Source: Bremia lactucae
Taxonomy: Eukaryota; Oomycota; Peronosporomycetes; Peronosporales; Peronosporaceae
Assembly: GCF_004359215.1 (NCBI RefSeq)
Contig: NC_090611.1
Location: 3,570,955 to 3,634,954, forward strand
DNA: 64,000 bases
Reading direction: 5' to 3'
Below the pieces are notes generated by a model that saw only the letters and a program-made list of their open reading frames with translations, was not told the DNA's origin and did no database searches. This document shows positions 42,870 to 51,736 of this stretch, one piece after another. The translations under genes were made by a program, and so were the position numbers. Position 1 is the first letter of the stretch. Each line of letters starts with the position of its first letter.

Positions 42870-43610
42870 GTGGATGATCGATTAGTCATCACACGAAAAG
42901 TCTGTGACGCGATGGCAAGCGCACAGGACAAGCATAAATAATGTATGGAGCGAAATGGTCGCAAAAATAATGAACGCTTTAGAGTGGGACAAAGTACTAC
43001 TAAGTACTGGTACCCTACCTAAGAATGCATATTCTGTACTCCCTGGAAGTACTACGTAGTTGTTGCCGCGTCTCATTGGGCCCTTTACGGTTGTTGAAGA
43101 GGTTGGAGACAAAAATATAGGCTCACCCTTCCCCCGTACATGAAGACGCACCCCGTATTTTACGTAGGTCATCTAAAACGGTATGTAGACTTAAATGAGG
43201 TCACGTACCCATCCCTCTAAGGAGACCGATGGTGACGCCGACTGTGAGTCGAGCGTCGTTCGGTTGAGGGGGACGGTGAAGGCGAAAAGCTGTTGGACTG
43301 AGGCTCCCACCACGAACAGGACTCGGAGAGCGAGGGACATCACGCGAGTAACGCGGATCCCTCAGCATTATCCGCTCAAAAAGGTCCAAGCGAGTCTTCA
43401 GGCGTTCATAACCCTGACGAGACTTCGCTCGGACATAGCAAAGATCCGAGGTCAGTCGCGAGACTTGAGCCTTAATATGCGCCATGCAGCTAAAACATCC
43501 GCGGCACCACGTTCTGGGAACGGATTTGGGGTCCGAAAAGAGATTCGTCCACAGGACGAGACGTGTAGGAGCCACGATCCTATCTATTCCCCATCCTCCG
43601 ATGGAGTGTG
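42870..43610 (+). pseudogene. Integrase C-terminal tail, copy 1 (chromodomain lost)
   Basis: Contains LPPYMKTHPVFYVGHLKRYV (reading past frame breaks at 43120-43185), the gypsy integrase GPF/Y-type end, then a Ser/Glu/Arg-rich linker that matches copy 2 at 48700-48960. It ends at about 43605, just before where copy 2 has its chromodomain. Confidence 0.6.
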
Positions 43611-43611
43611 A

Positions 43612-44030
43612 CTTTCAAAGTCCACTATCACCTTCGTTAATGAAGGCGCTACGAGTCTGTGACTCACGCTTAGTTTTCATCAGAGAAAGAAATGCAAAAC
43701 ACAACCGAATGGTTAGCTGTTTGAATTCCAACCTCAAAAAGGAAATAAAGCGAATGTTGTTACTCGGTGTCGACAGTCTGGTGCGGGGGGGGGGTAATGG
43801 GGCGCATTTCGGTTGGTGAACCGTTGCTGTGGTACACTTTTACTTTATGATTAAAATAGCCTTTTGTTCGATTGATAATAGTTAACCACTAAAACTTCAT
43901 TTATTATGGGTAACAAATGTGGCAGCCACCAGATTTAAATCTGGCGGCCGATATTTTTATTTAGCTAGGGTAACGTTTTTAGATTTAAATAATGGAATAA
44001 AGTTCCTCTTTTGATCTTGAAGCGTCTAAT
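43612..44030. other. Junction between the two pol copies
   Basis: No match to the flanking elements. It has a G run (43784-43793), AT-rich stretches and an inverted pair CCACCAGATTTAAATCTGG (43927-43945, palindrome CCAGATTTAAATCTGG). This is where family A copy 1 meets family B gag. No LTR is visible here. Confidence 0.5.
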
Positions 44031-44336
44031 GATGCCCAACATACACGATACCTAGTAAGTTGTATAGTGAATCATCCAATAGATGAACAAACACATGTAG
44101 CTGCGTTTATTGGAGGTCTTACAGACGGGCCTGTCAAGAATCACCTGATCCAGCTTGAACTAGAGACGCTAGACCAAGCGATCTCTGTAGCGGAACATGA
44201 GGTTTTCAGCTTTAAACAGGCTTTCGTCCACTCTGGAGCTTATCGTTCTCCGAGACAACAAGAAAATGGATGTTCGGAACCTATGGACCTCGCGCATGTT
44301 GAGAGCGAGAATCCTCGCTCTTCAAGTTGCAAATGA
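44031..44336 (+). pseudogene. Gypsy family B gag remnant, copy 2
   Basis: Reads MNHPIDEQTHVAAFIGGLTD and LDQAISVAEHEVFSFKQAFV, then GCSEPMDLAHVESEN. It is the same gag segment as the minus-strand ORF at 8926-9402 and as 3565-3800. Only the C-terminal third remains. Family B gag here precedes family A pol, which shows that this copy is mosaic. Confidence 0.65.
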
Positions 44337-45210
44337 TCGTTGGAAAAACGGGTTACGACGACTATGAGTGTAATCAGTGCCTAAAAACACTGCGTGAAAC
44401 GAGCGACCTCCCGCTAGGAGCTGCGGTGAACGCGGACTCGACGCTGTTGCGAAACCGCAACGACGAGGCGGATGGTAAGAAAAAAACGGTCGGACGTAGT
44501 ACGGGCGCAACGCCCTACTGATCCAGCTACCTCAAAAAAAATTGCAAATCTCTTAACGAAAGTTGCTCCAGACACACAGTCATTGTGTGTAACTGCTTCG
44601 AGTGATGAGGTTAACCTCATCACCTTGAAAATAATGGTGGCAAAAAAATTGCCACTAAAGTCCCTAGTCGATCGGGATTGGCAGTCGTTTTTTAAATTAA
44701 ATGACTTGTGGGGCGTCGAACAATCTAAATACGCCAACTGCTAGAAGATCGCAGACTCAAATTTATTGAGCGCGATATTCCTCTAACAAGGATGACAGTG
44801 CGTCTAGCAACAGGCATATCTGAAACAGCAAAAATGATGTCACCGTACTTGATTTGGATGACAATTTGATGTCATCCTTGAATCACCATGGCTCAGAAAG
44901 TACGAGTCATGCATAATTTGGCAGCATCAGGCCGTGACGATGCCTATCTCTCGTTCAACAGGGGTCATCTGATGAACCTGGAGCATCCACAAGCTTGTGG
45001 ATATCCTACGAGTGAGTGGGATGGCCTCACTTGTGGTTCGGTCGTTTGCACGACTGCACAAGACCTCATTGTGAATACCGATTACACTGTGGAGCTAGAT
45101 CCCGACGGCTTTGCAGAAGCACAGGCAGCGTCGAAGATCGACCACCCGAATAATTTGACTGGTACGAAAGATAGATGCTTGCTTGGAAAGCAACATCAAA
45201 AATATTGAAA
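44337..45210 (+). pseudogene. Family B knuckle tail, protease and linker, copy 2
   Basis: ECNQCLKTLRETSDLPLGA is at 44370-44425, a protease scrap LPLKSLVDRDW at 44650-44690 (active site destroyed), and AQDLIVNTDYTVELDPDGF at 45058-45115, the protease-RT linker also seen at 4500-4560. Several frames are involved; non-functional. Confidence 0.6.
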
Positions 45211-45529
45211 CGCCTGTCTGCAAGAGACAGTGCGAAAGTTTTAGATTGACTGAAGAATCGATCGTAGAGGATCTCGCTGTGGTTGCGCACCACAGCTAGA
45301 GAGAGTTGGGGAGTATACTCCCCAAATAAAACTTGAGGGAAGAACTACCCAAGATTCTTTGGGGATAAGTCCCCAAAAACCTGTGACCAATGGTTCGCAG
45401 GCACCTTTTGAATAAGTTAAAATTAGGAGAACTGAAACATTTAATGTTTTATTAAACAACGGATCAAGTGTAGGCGAATATACACTTGATCTGATAGCGC
45501 CTCCGAAGTTAACTTCCCAATTAAATCAA

Positions 45530-46685
45530 TTGCCAACGCTAGAACCGAAACAGTTCTTGCGTGATCTTCATAGTGGCAAAGTCAAGCAGATCTGCGTACT
45601 TGTCACAGATGATAACTACCTGGCCGATATTCGGTCGGCACTAGTATTTTCTGGATTCTCAGCAGCTCATCGATGGACGAAGGTGTCCCTGATGAGAAGA
45701 CTCGCATGGAACGTCTTACGTTCCAATCCTGAAGTTTCTTGTAGACAAACCCTTTTTATAAGAATTTGATTCGAATTCAAGAATGTGTTTCCTGAATCCG
45801 TCCCGTGCGAGTTGCCTAAGGATAAATGCACTCGACATTAAATCGACCTGGACCAAGTTCGGAATACTGTGTCATAAAGCAGTTACCACTGCCTCGTGAA
45901 CATGTATTAGCGATCGAAAAAAAAAAAAAATTCTTTGCCGATCGCTTAACAGCGGGCCATGTGAGGGAGTCAGCCTTCTCACATAGCTCCCTGACCTTCT
46001 ATGGTTATAAATCAATAGGAGGGTGGCGGATTGTGTATGTGATCAATATTAATTGAACGCTGCAAGGGATCCGTCTCAATCGCCGATTCCAGGAAAGAAA
46101 GTTATCATTGACGGACTGTCAAAGAGTACCATCTTTTCGTCAATGGATCTGACGGATGGATCTCATCGTATCCTCATGCGTGTACACGATTTTTTGTTCA
46201 CAGCAGTAAGCACCCCAAGCGGTATGCTTTGGGAGTGGCTTGTGATGCCCCAAGGTTTGAAAAACGCACCAGCGACATTCAACCGAGTGGTGGCTCACGT
46301 GATGCGTCAGCACCGTGCCTACGCGCCTCATTACTTTGACGATGTATTCGTGCATAGTAGGGCCGAGGACGGGCTGAGCGCAATAGAGTCGCACAAGCGT
46401 CATTTAGACGCTGTGTTGCAGACTTTAAAGGACGCCCAATTGTACGTCAACTTGCAAAAGTGCGTCATAGGGGTCCCTGAGATACCTGTACTGGGCTGCA
46501 TCGTTGGTACACATGGTGTACGAGCAGACCCAGACAAGGTAAAATCAGTAAAGGAATGGCCAATCCCACGGCATGTGAAGGATTTGCGCCAATTCCTAGG
46601 GCTCGCTAATTACTTGCATAAGTATAGCAAGAATTATGCTGAGCAAACTAAACCATTTTCTGACTTCCATAAAAAGGACGCATAA
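45530..46685 (+). pseudogene. Mosaic gypsy reverse transcriptase, copy 2
   Basis: The 5' part (45530-46195) is family B (LADIRSALVFSG, LPLPREHVLAIE and FFADRLTAGHVRESAF). From about 46200 the DNA becomes almost the same as copy 1 (GMLWEWLVMPQGLKNAPATF through the thumb LYVNLQKCVIG). The catalytic box is HYFDDVFVHS, so YxDD is intact here, unlike copy 1. IFSSMDLTDGSHRILM carries the first Asp. An A run (45917-45929) and stops interrupt the N-terminal part. Confidence 0.75.
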
Positions 46686-46699
46686 TGGGTTTGGTTTAA

Positions 46700-47180
46700 A
46701 GAATAAGATCATGCGTTCACACCACTGACGCAATCTTTTGTAGAGGCACCGGTCTTGGCATTGCCAGACGCGGATAAGCCCTTTAGCGTCGTCTGCGATG
46801 CAAGTAATTTTGCAATCGGCAGCGCGCTCATGCAGAAGGATGACGACGGCGTTGACCGCGTCATCTCTTATCAGTCCCGGCTATTAAAAGCCGCGGAACT
46901 GAATTACCCTGTGCATGACAAAGAGCTACTTTTAATAAAGTATGCTCTTGTCAAGTTTCGTGTGCACCTACTGGGCGCCGAATTATTTGTGCTTTATACG
47001 GATCACGCATCACTGCGGACCGCAATAACTTACCGTACCTCTCGCCTAGAGTGGCAAGATGGCTTACATTCTTCTCTGAATTTAATTTCAAAGTTGAGTA
47101 CAAGCCGGGTAAGTTCGAATGTCTTAGCTAACGCTTTATCGCGCAGACCAGACTTCGAGGTAAGACACCAGGAAAGTGTG
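46700..47180 (+). pseudogene. Gypsy RNase H, copy 2
   Basis: Part of the 268-codon frame from 46755: PFSVVCDASNFAIGSALMQK (Asp), NYPVHDKELLLIKYALVKF (Glu) and LFVLYTDHASLRTAI (Asp). All key acids are present. Upstream stops (KKDA-stop-WVWFKE-stop) are the same as in copy 1, so both descend from an already broken parent. Downstream LANALSRRPDFEV follows after a frame wobble. Confidence 0.75.
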
Positions 47181-48270
47181 TCTAGTGCTAAAGCACCTTT
47201 TCAGCCGTCAACGTTAGCAGCCATGAAGGCATATCACGTGACGAGCTCATTAGCCTCTGAAATAAAAGAGAGCTACAGTCAGGACGACCATTTTCGCTTG
47301 CTGTTGGATCACTTCGGTGGACGAAAGGTAACCCTTCCGTCGCACCTAAAAGCTAAGCTAAATCGCTTTAGCTACAGCGATGGCCTGTTATGGCATCAGC
47401 TGTCACCTTGTGATGCCTTGAGATTCTATGTGCCTCATGACACAAATCTCAGGCTGATGATCCTTCACGAGCTCTATGATGCGCCATCTAATAGGCATCT
47501 GGGCCGTGAAAAGACATGCTTACGAGTGTCGGAGGAATTTTGGTGGTCAGAACCATATTGATGGGTGGCCAATAATATTCGTTCTTGCGAACAGTGTCAG
47601 CGCATGAAGCTTACACCGTCCAGCAGTGTGCCACTGAAGCCGCTGCGATTTCAACCAACTGTTGGAAGTCAGTAAGTCTGGACTCCATGATAGGCATGCC
47701 ACCCGATCAGAAGGTTCGGACAGGGCTCATCGTCTTTATCGACGGACTGAGCAAAATGGTGCATTCAGCACCATGTAAAACATCAATCACAGGCAAGAAG
47801 GCAGCTCTCTTGTTCCTGGATCATGTTTACCGACTACACGGGATGCCCGAGTCCATAGTATCGGACCGGGATCCAAGTTTTACGTCTGGTTTTTGGCGAC
47901 ATGTGTTCGAGCTGCTAGGTGGCAAGCTCCACATGTCGACCGCAGATCATCCCCAGACCGATGGCCAAACAGAACGTGCCAATCGGGCCGTGGCGGATGT
48001 CTTACGCACTTGGCAACTCCCCTCCCACAGAATAAAGCAGCAATTTCCCTTGGTGGATTTCGCTATAAATAACAGTGTCCACGCCAGTACGGGTGAGACA
48101 CCGTTTTATATTAATGGAGTGTGCTATCTCTTCGGACGCCAGTCTCGTTTGTGCGCACCTCACTGTGCTCGGTGCGAAAGAGGGGCATAGTTTCGTCAAT
48201 ATGACGATGACCCGCGAGTATATCATGTCAACGACAGAAACCTGCGATATTGACCCTGCCAATTTAGCAG
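47180..48270 (+). pseudogene. Gypsy integrase, copy 2
   Basis: Zinc-binding segment ILHELYDAPSNRHLGREKTC then a stop at about 47560 and NIRSCEQCQRMKL. The catalytic core at 47585-48190 is open for 201 codons: GLIVFIDGLSKMVHSAP, GMPESIVSDRDPSFTSGFW and ADHPQTDGQTERANRAV, so the DDE triad is intact. C-terminal pieces (VHASTGETPFYING) follow with frame breaks. It is better preserved than copy 1. Confidence 0.75.
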
Positions 48271-49285
48271 TGGCCAATAGAACTACGTCCTATGACCGAC
48301 CTCTCGACGGTGTAATAGGCGAGTTTGATGTCAAAAGCGTGAGCGAGGCTCAAAGCTCTATGGATGAGCGACTAGCTATCACGCGAAAAGTCCGTGACGC
48401 GATGGCAAGTGCACAGAACAAGTAAAAAGAATATGCGGACTAAAACGGTCACAAAAATAATAATGGCTTAAGAGTGGAGGGAAACGTACTGTTAAGTTAC
48501 CCGAAAATGCAATTCCTATTACCTGGAGGTACTTCAAAGTTGTTGCCGCGTTTCATTGGGCCTTTTATGGTGGTAGAAGAGGTTGGATTCCTTAATTATA
48601 GGCTCACCCTTCCCCCATACATGAAGACGCATCCGTACTCTACGTGGGTCGTCTGAAACGGTATGTAGACCATAATGAGGTCACATACCCCCATCCGTCT
48701 AAGAAGACCGATGGTGACGCCGATTGTGAGTCGAGCGTCGTTCGGGTGAGAGAGACGGAGAAGGCGAAAAGCTATCAGCCGACCGACTCCTCTCACCACG
48801 AACAGGACTCGGAGAGCGAGAGACATCACGCGAGTAACGCGGATCCCTCAGCATTATCCTCTCAAAAAGGTCCAAGCGAGTCTTTAAGCGCTCATAACCT
48901 TGACGAGCCTTCGCTCGGACATCAACAAGATCCGAGGTCAGTCGCGAGGCTTTAACCTCGAGATCCACAATACGTCGTTCAGCAGCGTTTAACGCCTGTG
49001 ACTGAACGGACGAAGGTAAGACAGCCACGAGTTGGTGGGCGCGATCGCCACTCCTATCGGGCGCCACCTGCACTGATGGATGCGGGTGGGTATCAACGCT
49101 TCCTTGTTGGAAGGTTGCTTGCCCACCGCTCCGTGAGGCAAAGATGTAAGATCCTCGTCCAATGGAAAGGGAAAAGGTTACCCGAAGAGTATCGACTCTT
49201 GGGAACCAAACGATACCCTACGTATTGATGTGCCCGGCTTGGTGGCTGCCTATGAAAAGGAGCACCAACTGAGGCCTATTCGCTA
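48270..49285 (+). pseudogene. Integrase C-terminus and chromodomain, copy 2
   Basis: LLPRFIGPFMVVEEVGFLNY (GPF motif) at 48535-48595 is followed by RLTLPPYMKTHP and GRLKRYVDHNE, an acidic/Ser-rich linker to 48955, then FLVGRLLAHRSVRQRCKILV with QWKGK, a chromodomain core (usual RxxxxxxYLVKWKGYxxxxxTWEP). After a one-base shift it ends VPGLVAAYEKEHQLRPIR at a TAG near 49285. Chromodomains guide chromovirus integration to marked chromatin. Confidence 0.65.
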
Positions 49286-50252
49286 GTCTCAAATGGACTA
49301 GCAGAAGCAGCGTTGTGAGACGAAACAGGGGGTACAGTACCGCCCATGATTTCTTTCACACGCAAGCGAGCGAAATTAATTCGCTGCGACCGCTGTTTCA
49401 TCGCACCGGAATGCGGATGAATGTGGCGCGTGAATTCCGCCTCGCATTGGTCGGGCGTTTCATTTGAATGCAACACGACCGGGATCGGGAAAATACGCCC
49501 AAGCGATTTTCCCTGAGCCCTCAATGATTTAAAGACGCCATAATATTGATGTGCGTCTAAAGAGTGCGCTCGAGGAGCGACGCTCTTGGCCCGCTTAAAC
49601 GAGGCCATTAAGATGGAGGGAGCATCGGTGATATGCCACCCGTCACATAGCCACGTTCTAAACGACTGGCTTGTGACACCGACTGAGCACGTTCACGTCT
49701 CGTCGGCGGAGCTTTAGGCTCCAAATCCTCTATGTCAGAACCATTATGGATAATGGTTTGAGCGATAGGCGTTGTGGTTTTACCCAACGGAGAAGCGGCT
49801 GCGCCTTTATGGGCAGCGTTCTCATGAATGGTCGCTGCGCTCTCATGTATGGTCGCTGCGCTCTCATGAATGGTCGCTGCGCTATCCAGCGCAGACGACG
49901 AGACAGCATTCGTAAATGTTGCAGTCTCCATTTTGTGAGCCATGAGAGAAGTTTGGATGGGCAATAATGCGCCATCATCCTTCCTCGTGAGCTCGTTGTC
50001 CGCATCACTACTATGAGTTAACGGCAACGGTGTCGACTAATTGTAGTCGACAATGAGCGACGGATCAACATCCTCACTGTTAAAGTGGGATAAATCCTTA
50101 AGCCCACTTAACGCGACAGCAGCAGTAGCTGTCGGCGTTTAGACTAAGCCATTGAACGCTGCAGGCGTGTTAACGCGGTGCGTGCGCTTAGCGTGAGGTT
50201 GAGTGGGTGTCTTCGCAGAGGACCCACCAACGTGGCCCCTTTTCGGTGGCAT
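49276..50252 (-). CDS. Antisense ORF between pol and the 3' LTR
   Basis: On the minus strand a frame opens with MPPKRGHVGGSSAKTPTQPH (ATG at 50252), meets two stops (50139-50141, 50037-50039), runs open from 50027 to 49608, and at TAATG passes to a second frame to 49276. The product is hydrophilic. It contains three 7-residue repeats (AATIHES) from 21-bp tandem units at 49821-49883, and a basic RRERAQS region. The second part has CEAEFTRHIHPHSG and RINFARLRVKEIMGG. No family recognised. Its length in a decayed element and its position suggest a former accessory gene of family A, but it could also be fortuitous. Confidence 0.4.
49821..49883. repeat. Three tandem 21-bp repeats
   Basis: CTCATGAATGGTCGCTGCGCT occurs three times in a row; the middle unit differs by one base (TGTATG). 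The period is a multiple of three, which keeps the antisense frame open through the array. Confidence 0.85.
50031..50052. repeat. 9-bp inverted repeat
   Basis: TGTCGACTA and TAGTCGACA flank a 4-nt loop (ATTG) within the antisense ORF region. It coincides with one of the two stops. Confidence 0.75.
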
Positions 50253-50370
50253 CTTTGACGCCGTGTATAGAAACACAGGTCGCTAGAGTGATTGAGTGAA
50301 CTAGCGGCGAGTAAAGCTGCTCGCAGTTCCTCGCTCCTCTTTGACGAATTTAAAATATAAATTTGTTCTT

Positions 50371-50386
50371 TAAGGGGGGGGGATAG
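50371..50386 (+). promoter_or_regulatory. Polypurine tract of the composite gypsy
   Basis: TAAGGGGGGGGGATAG immediately precedes the 3' LTR (TGTAAC). This is the standard plus-strand priming site for LTR elements and fixes the LTR start. Confidence 0.75.
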
Positions 50387-51072
50387 TGTAACAGGCGAAA
50401 GTTGCCCTAATGTTACACGTCCCCGATAAGTACACTTGGTGTACTTAAGGGGATGGTCAATTACTTAATTAAAGTAATTAGACCCCGCACTCGGGTGTGG
50501 TTCACATTTGTCAACCAACCCTTGTGTATGTGATTCGCATGGGTGCATCCACATTAGGAGAGATGACGCCTAGTGTCATCCGTTACGCGAAGTATCTAGA
50601 AAGACACGCTTGCAATACATATTAAGTGTTATCGATAGAGATGACATTTTGATTGGTAATAAATAGGTATTTATTTTTAATGCGATTAAATATAAATCAG
50701 TCTAAAAACTACTTCCTGCTTAGTAAGTGCGCACGGAGACGGATTACCGCTCCCGTGACGACACTTAACTACAGTACTTAGTGCGTTGGGTGAGGTCGCT
50801 AACGCGGCCACCCCAACTACCTCACTGCACGCAAGAGAAGACGGTCCAACCGCTTCCTAGCTGTGGTAGGGTGTGTGTCTAAGTAGAGCGTGGCCGCATT
50901 AAGACGTGCCCGCCTACATATACAAGAGTACTTAGTGCGTTGGGCGAGGTCGCTAAGGCGCTCACCACAGTTATCGCGCTGTACGCAAGAGTAGACGGTC
51001 AAACCGCTTCCTCGCTGTAGTAGGGTGTGTGCCTAAGTAGAGCATGACCACATTATGACGTGCCCGCCTACG
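50387..51072 (+). repeat. 3' LTR, gypsy family A, with internal duplication
   Basis: It starts TGTAACAGGCGAAAGTTGCC. The first 532 bp align with the 5' LTR. The last part (50773-50917) is repeated in tandem at 50927-51071 with about 10-15% differences (GTACTTAGTGCGTTGGG to GACGTGCCCGCCTAC in both). The outer end lies next to ATTTT, matching the left flank. The duplicate end suggests slippage or LTR-LTR recombination after insertion. Confidence 0.8.
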
Positions 51073-51077
51073 ATTTT
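51073..51077. repeat. Target-site duplication, right (ATTTT)
   Basis: Pairs with 37941-37945. It supports a single insertion event for the whole 13.1 kb. Confidence 0.5.
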
Positions 51078-51736
51078 CAATGGGAATGGAATTTCTTATT
51101 GAATTTCTTTTTGAGATTCATAGAAACCCAAAATAATTGGTTAGTGTTTCTATACGTTACTAATTCATTGCAAAATCACATCTCGATGTTACCATTCTTA
51201 CACCGTCGTCACGATTCGTTGTCTCAAGTTTCATTTTGATTGACATTCTTCCATCGGTAAAGCAAAATATAAGCACAATGCAGATCGAAAAAGCGTGCAA
51301 ATATAAGATCGCTGTAAGTATCACCATACCTACGGACGCCTGTTCCGAAATACACAGCAAGTAGCTTTAAAAGTCCATAAAAATCGATTTCGCAAGCGAC
51401 TGGCTGTAGTAGTTTCTGTTTTACCTCGTCTTATCCGTCTTTCTATGCATTTGCACAACTTTCTATTGGGACAACAGACAGTGGTGCAATAAAGCACCTG
51501 AATTAGAATTTCAAGTACTGTGCGGAATCTTCCCAGAATGTTATTCCTTGCAAAGAACGTCGATAAGTGTCTCGAGCCCCTCTGTATTGACTCTCACTTG
51601 GAGCTAGTATGCTTTGTGACAAAGTCAACTCCAAGCTCGTCTTAAAACCCAGGTACAAAACCCGGTCGTCCGTCCAGCCGAGGTTTTACTCGTACAACCG
51701 CGCGCGTCGCCCTCACACGCCAATCGGAAACTCAAC
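51078..51736. promoter_or_regulatory. 5' flank and promoter region of the myosin gene
   Basis: 659 bp between the gypsy end and the myosin ATG. There is no gene. The stretch GCATTTGCACAACTTTC (about 51446-51462) resembles the oomycete initiator/FPR core (GCTCATTYBNCAWTTT), though imperfectly, and would give a 5' leader of about 280 nt. Frames at 51609-51791 only overlap the leader. The gypsy insertion less than 700 bp upstream could influence expression. Confidence 0.35.

Larger units (their letters stand above)
37946..51072 (+). mobile_element. 13.1-kb composite Ty3/gypsy element
   Basis: It is bounded by related LTRs (37946-38475 and 50387-51072) and ATTTT duplications. The internal part holds two pol regions in tandem: copy 1 (38.7-43.6 kb, family A) and copy 2 (44.0-49.3 kb, family B in its 5' part and family A from RT onward), then an antisense ORF, a G-rich polypurine tract and the 3' LTR. 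LTR divergence and numerous stops show an old, inactive insertion. A single gypsy would be about 6-8 kb, so a duplication or nested recombination enlarged it. Confidence 0.75.

Noticed and set aside
43612..44030. Internal LTR between the two gypsy pol copies
   Set aside because: No TG...CA element and no match to the LTRs of family A or B is visible there, so a simple nested insertion with its own LTRs is not supported.
49821..49883. CRISPR or large satellite array
   Set aside because: Only three contiguous 21-bp units without spacers, within a single retroelement.
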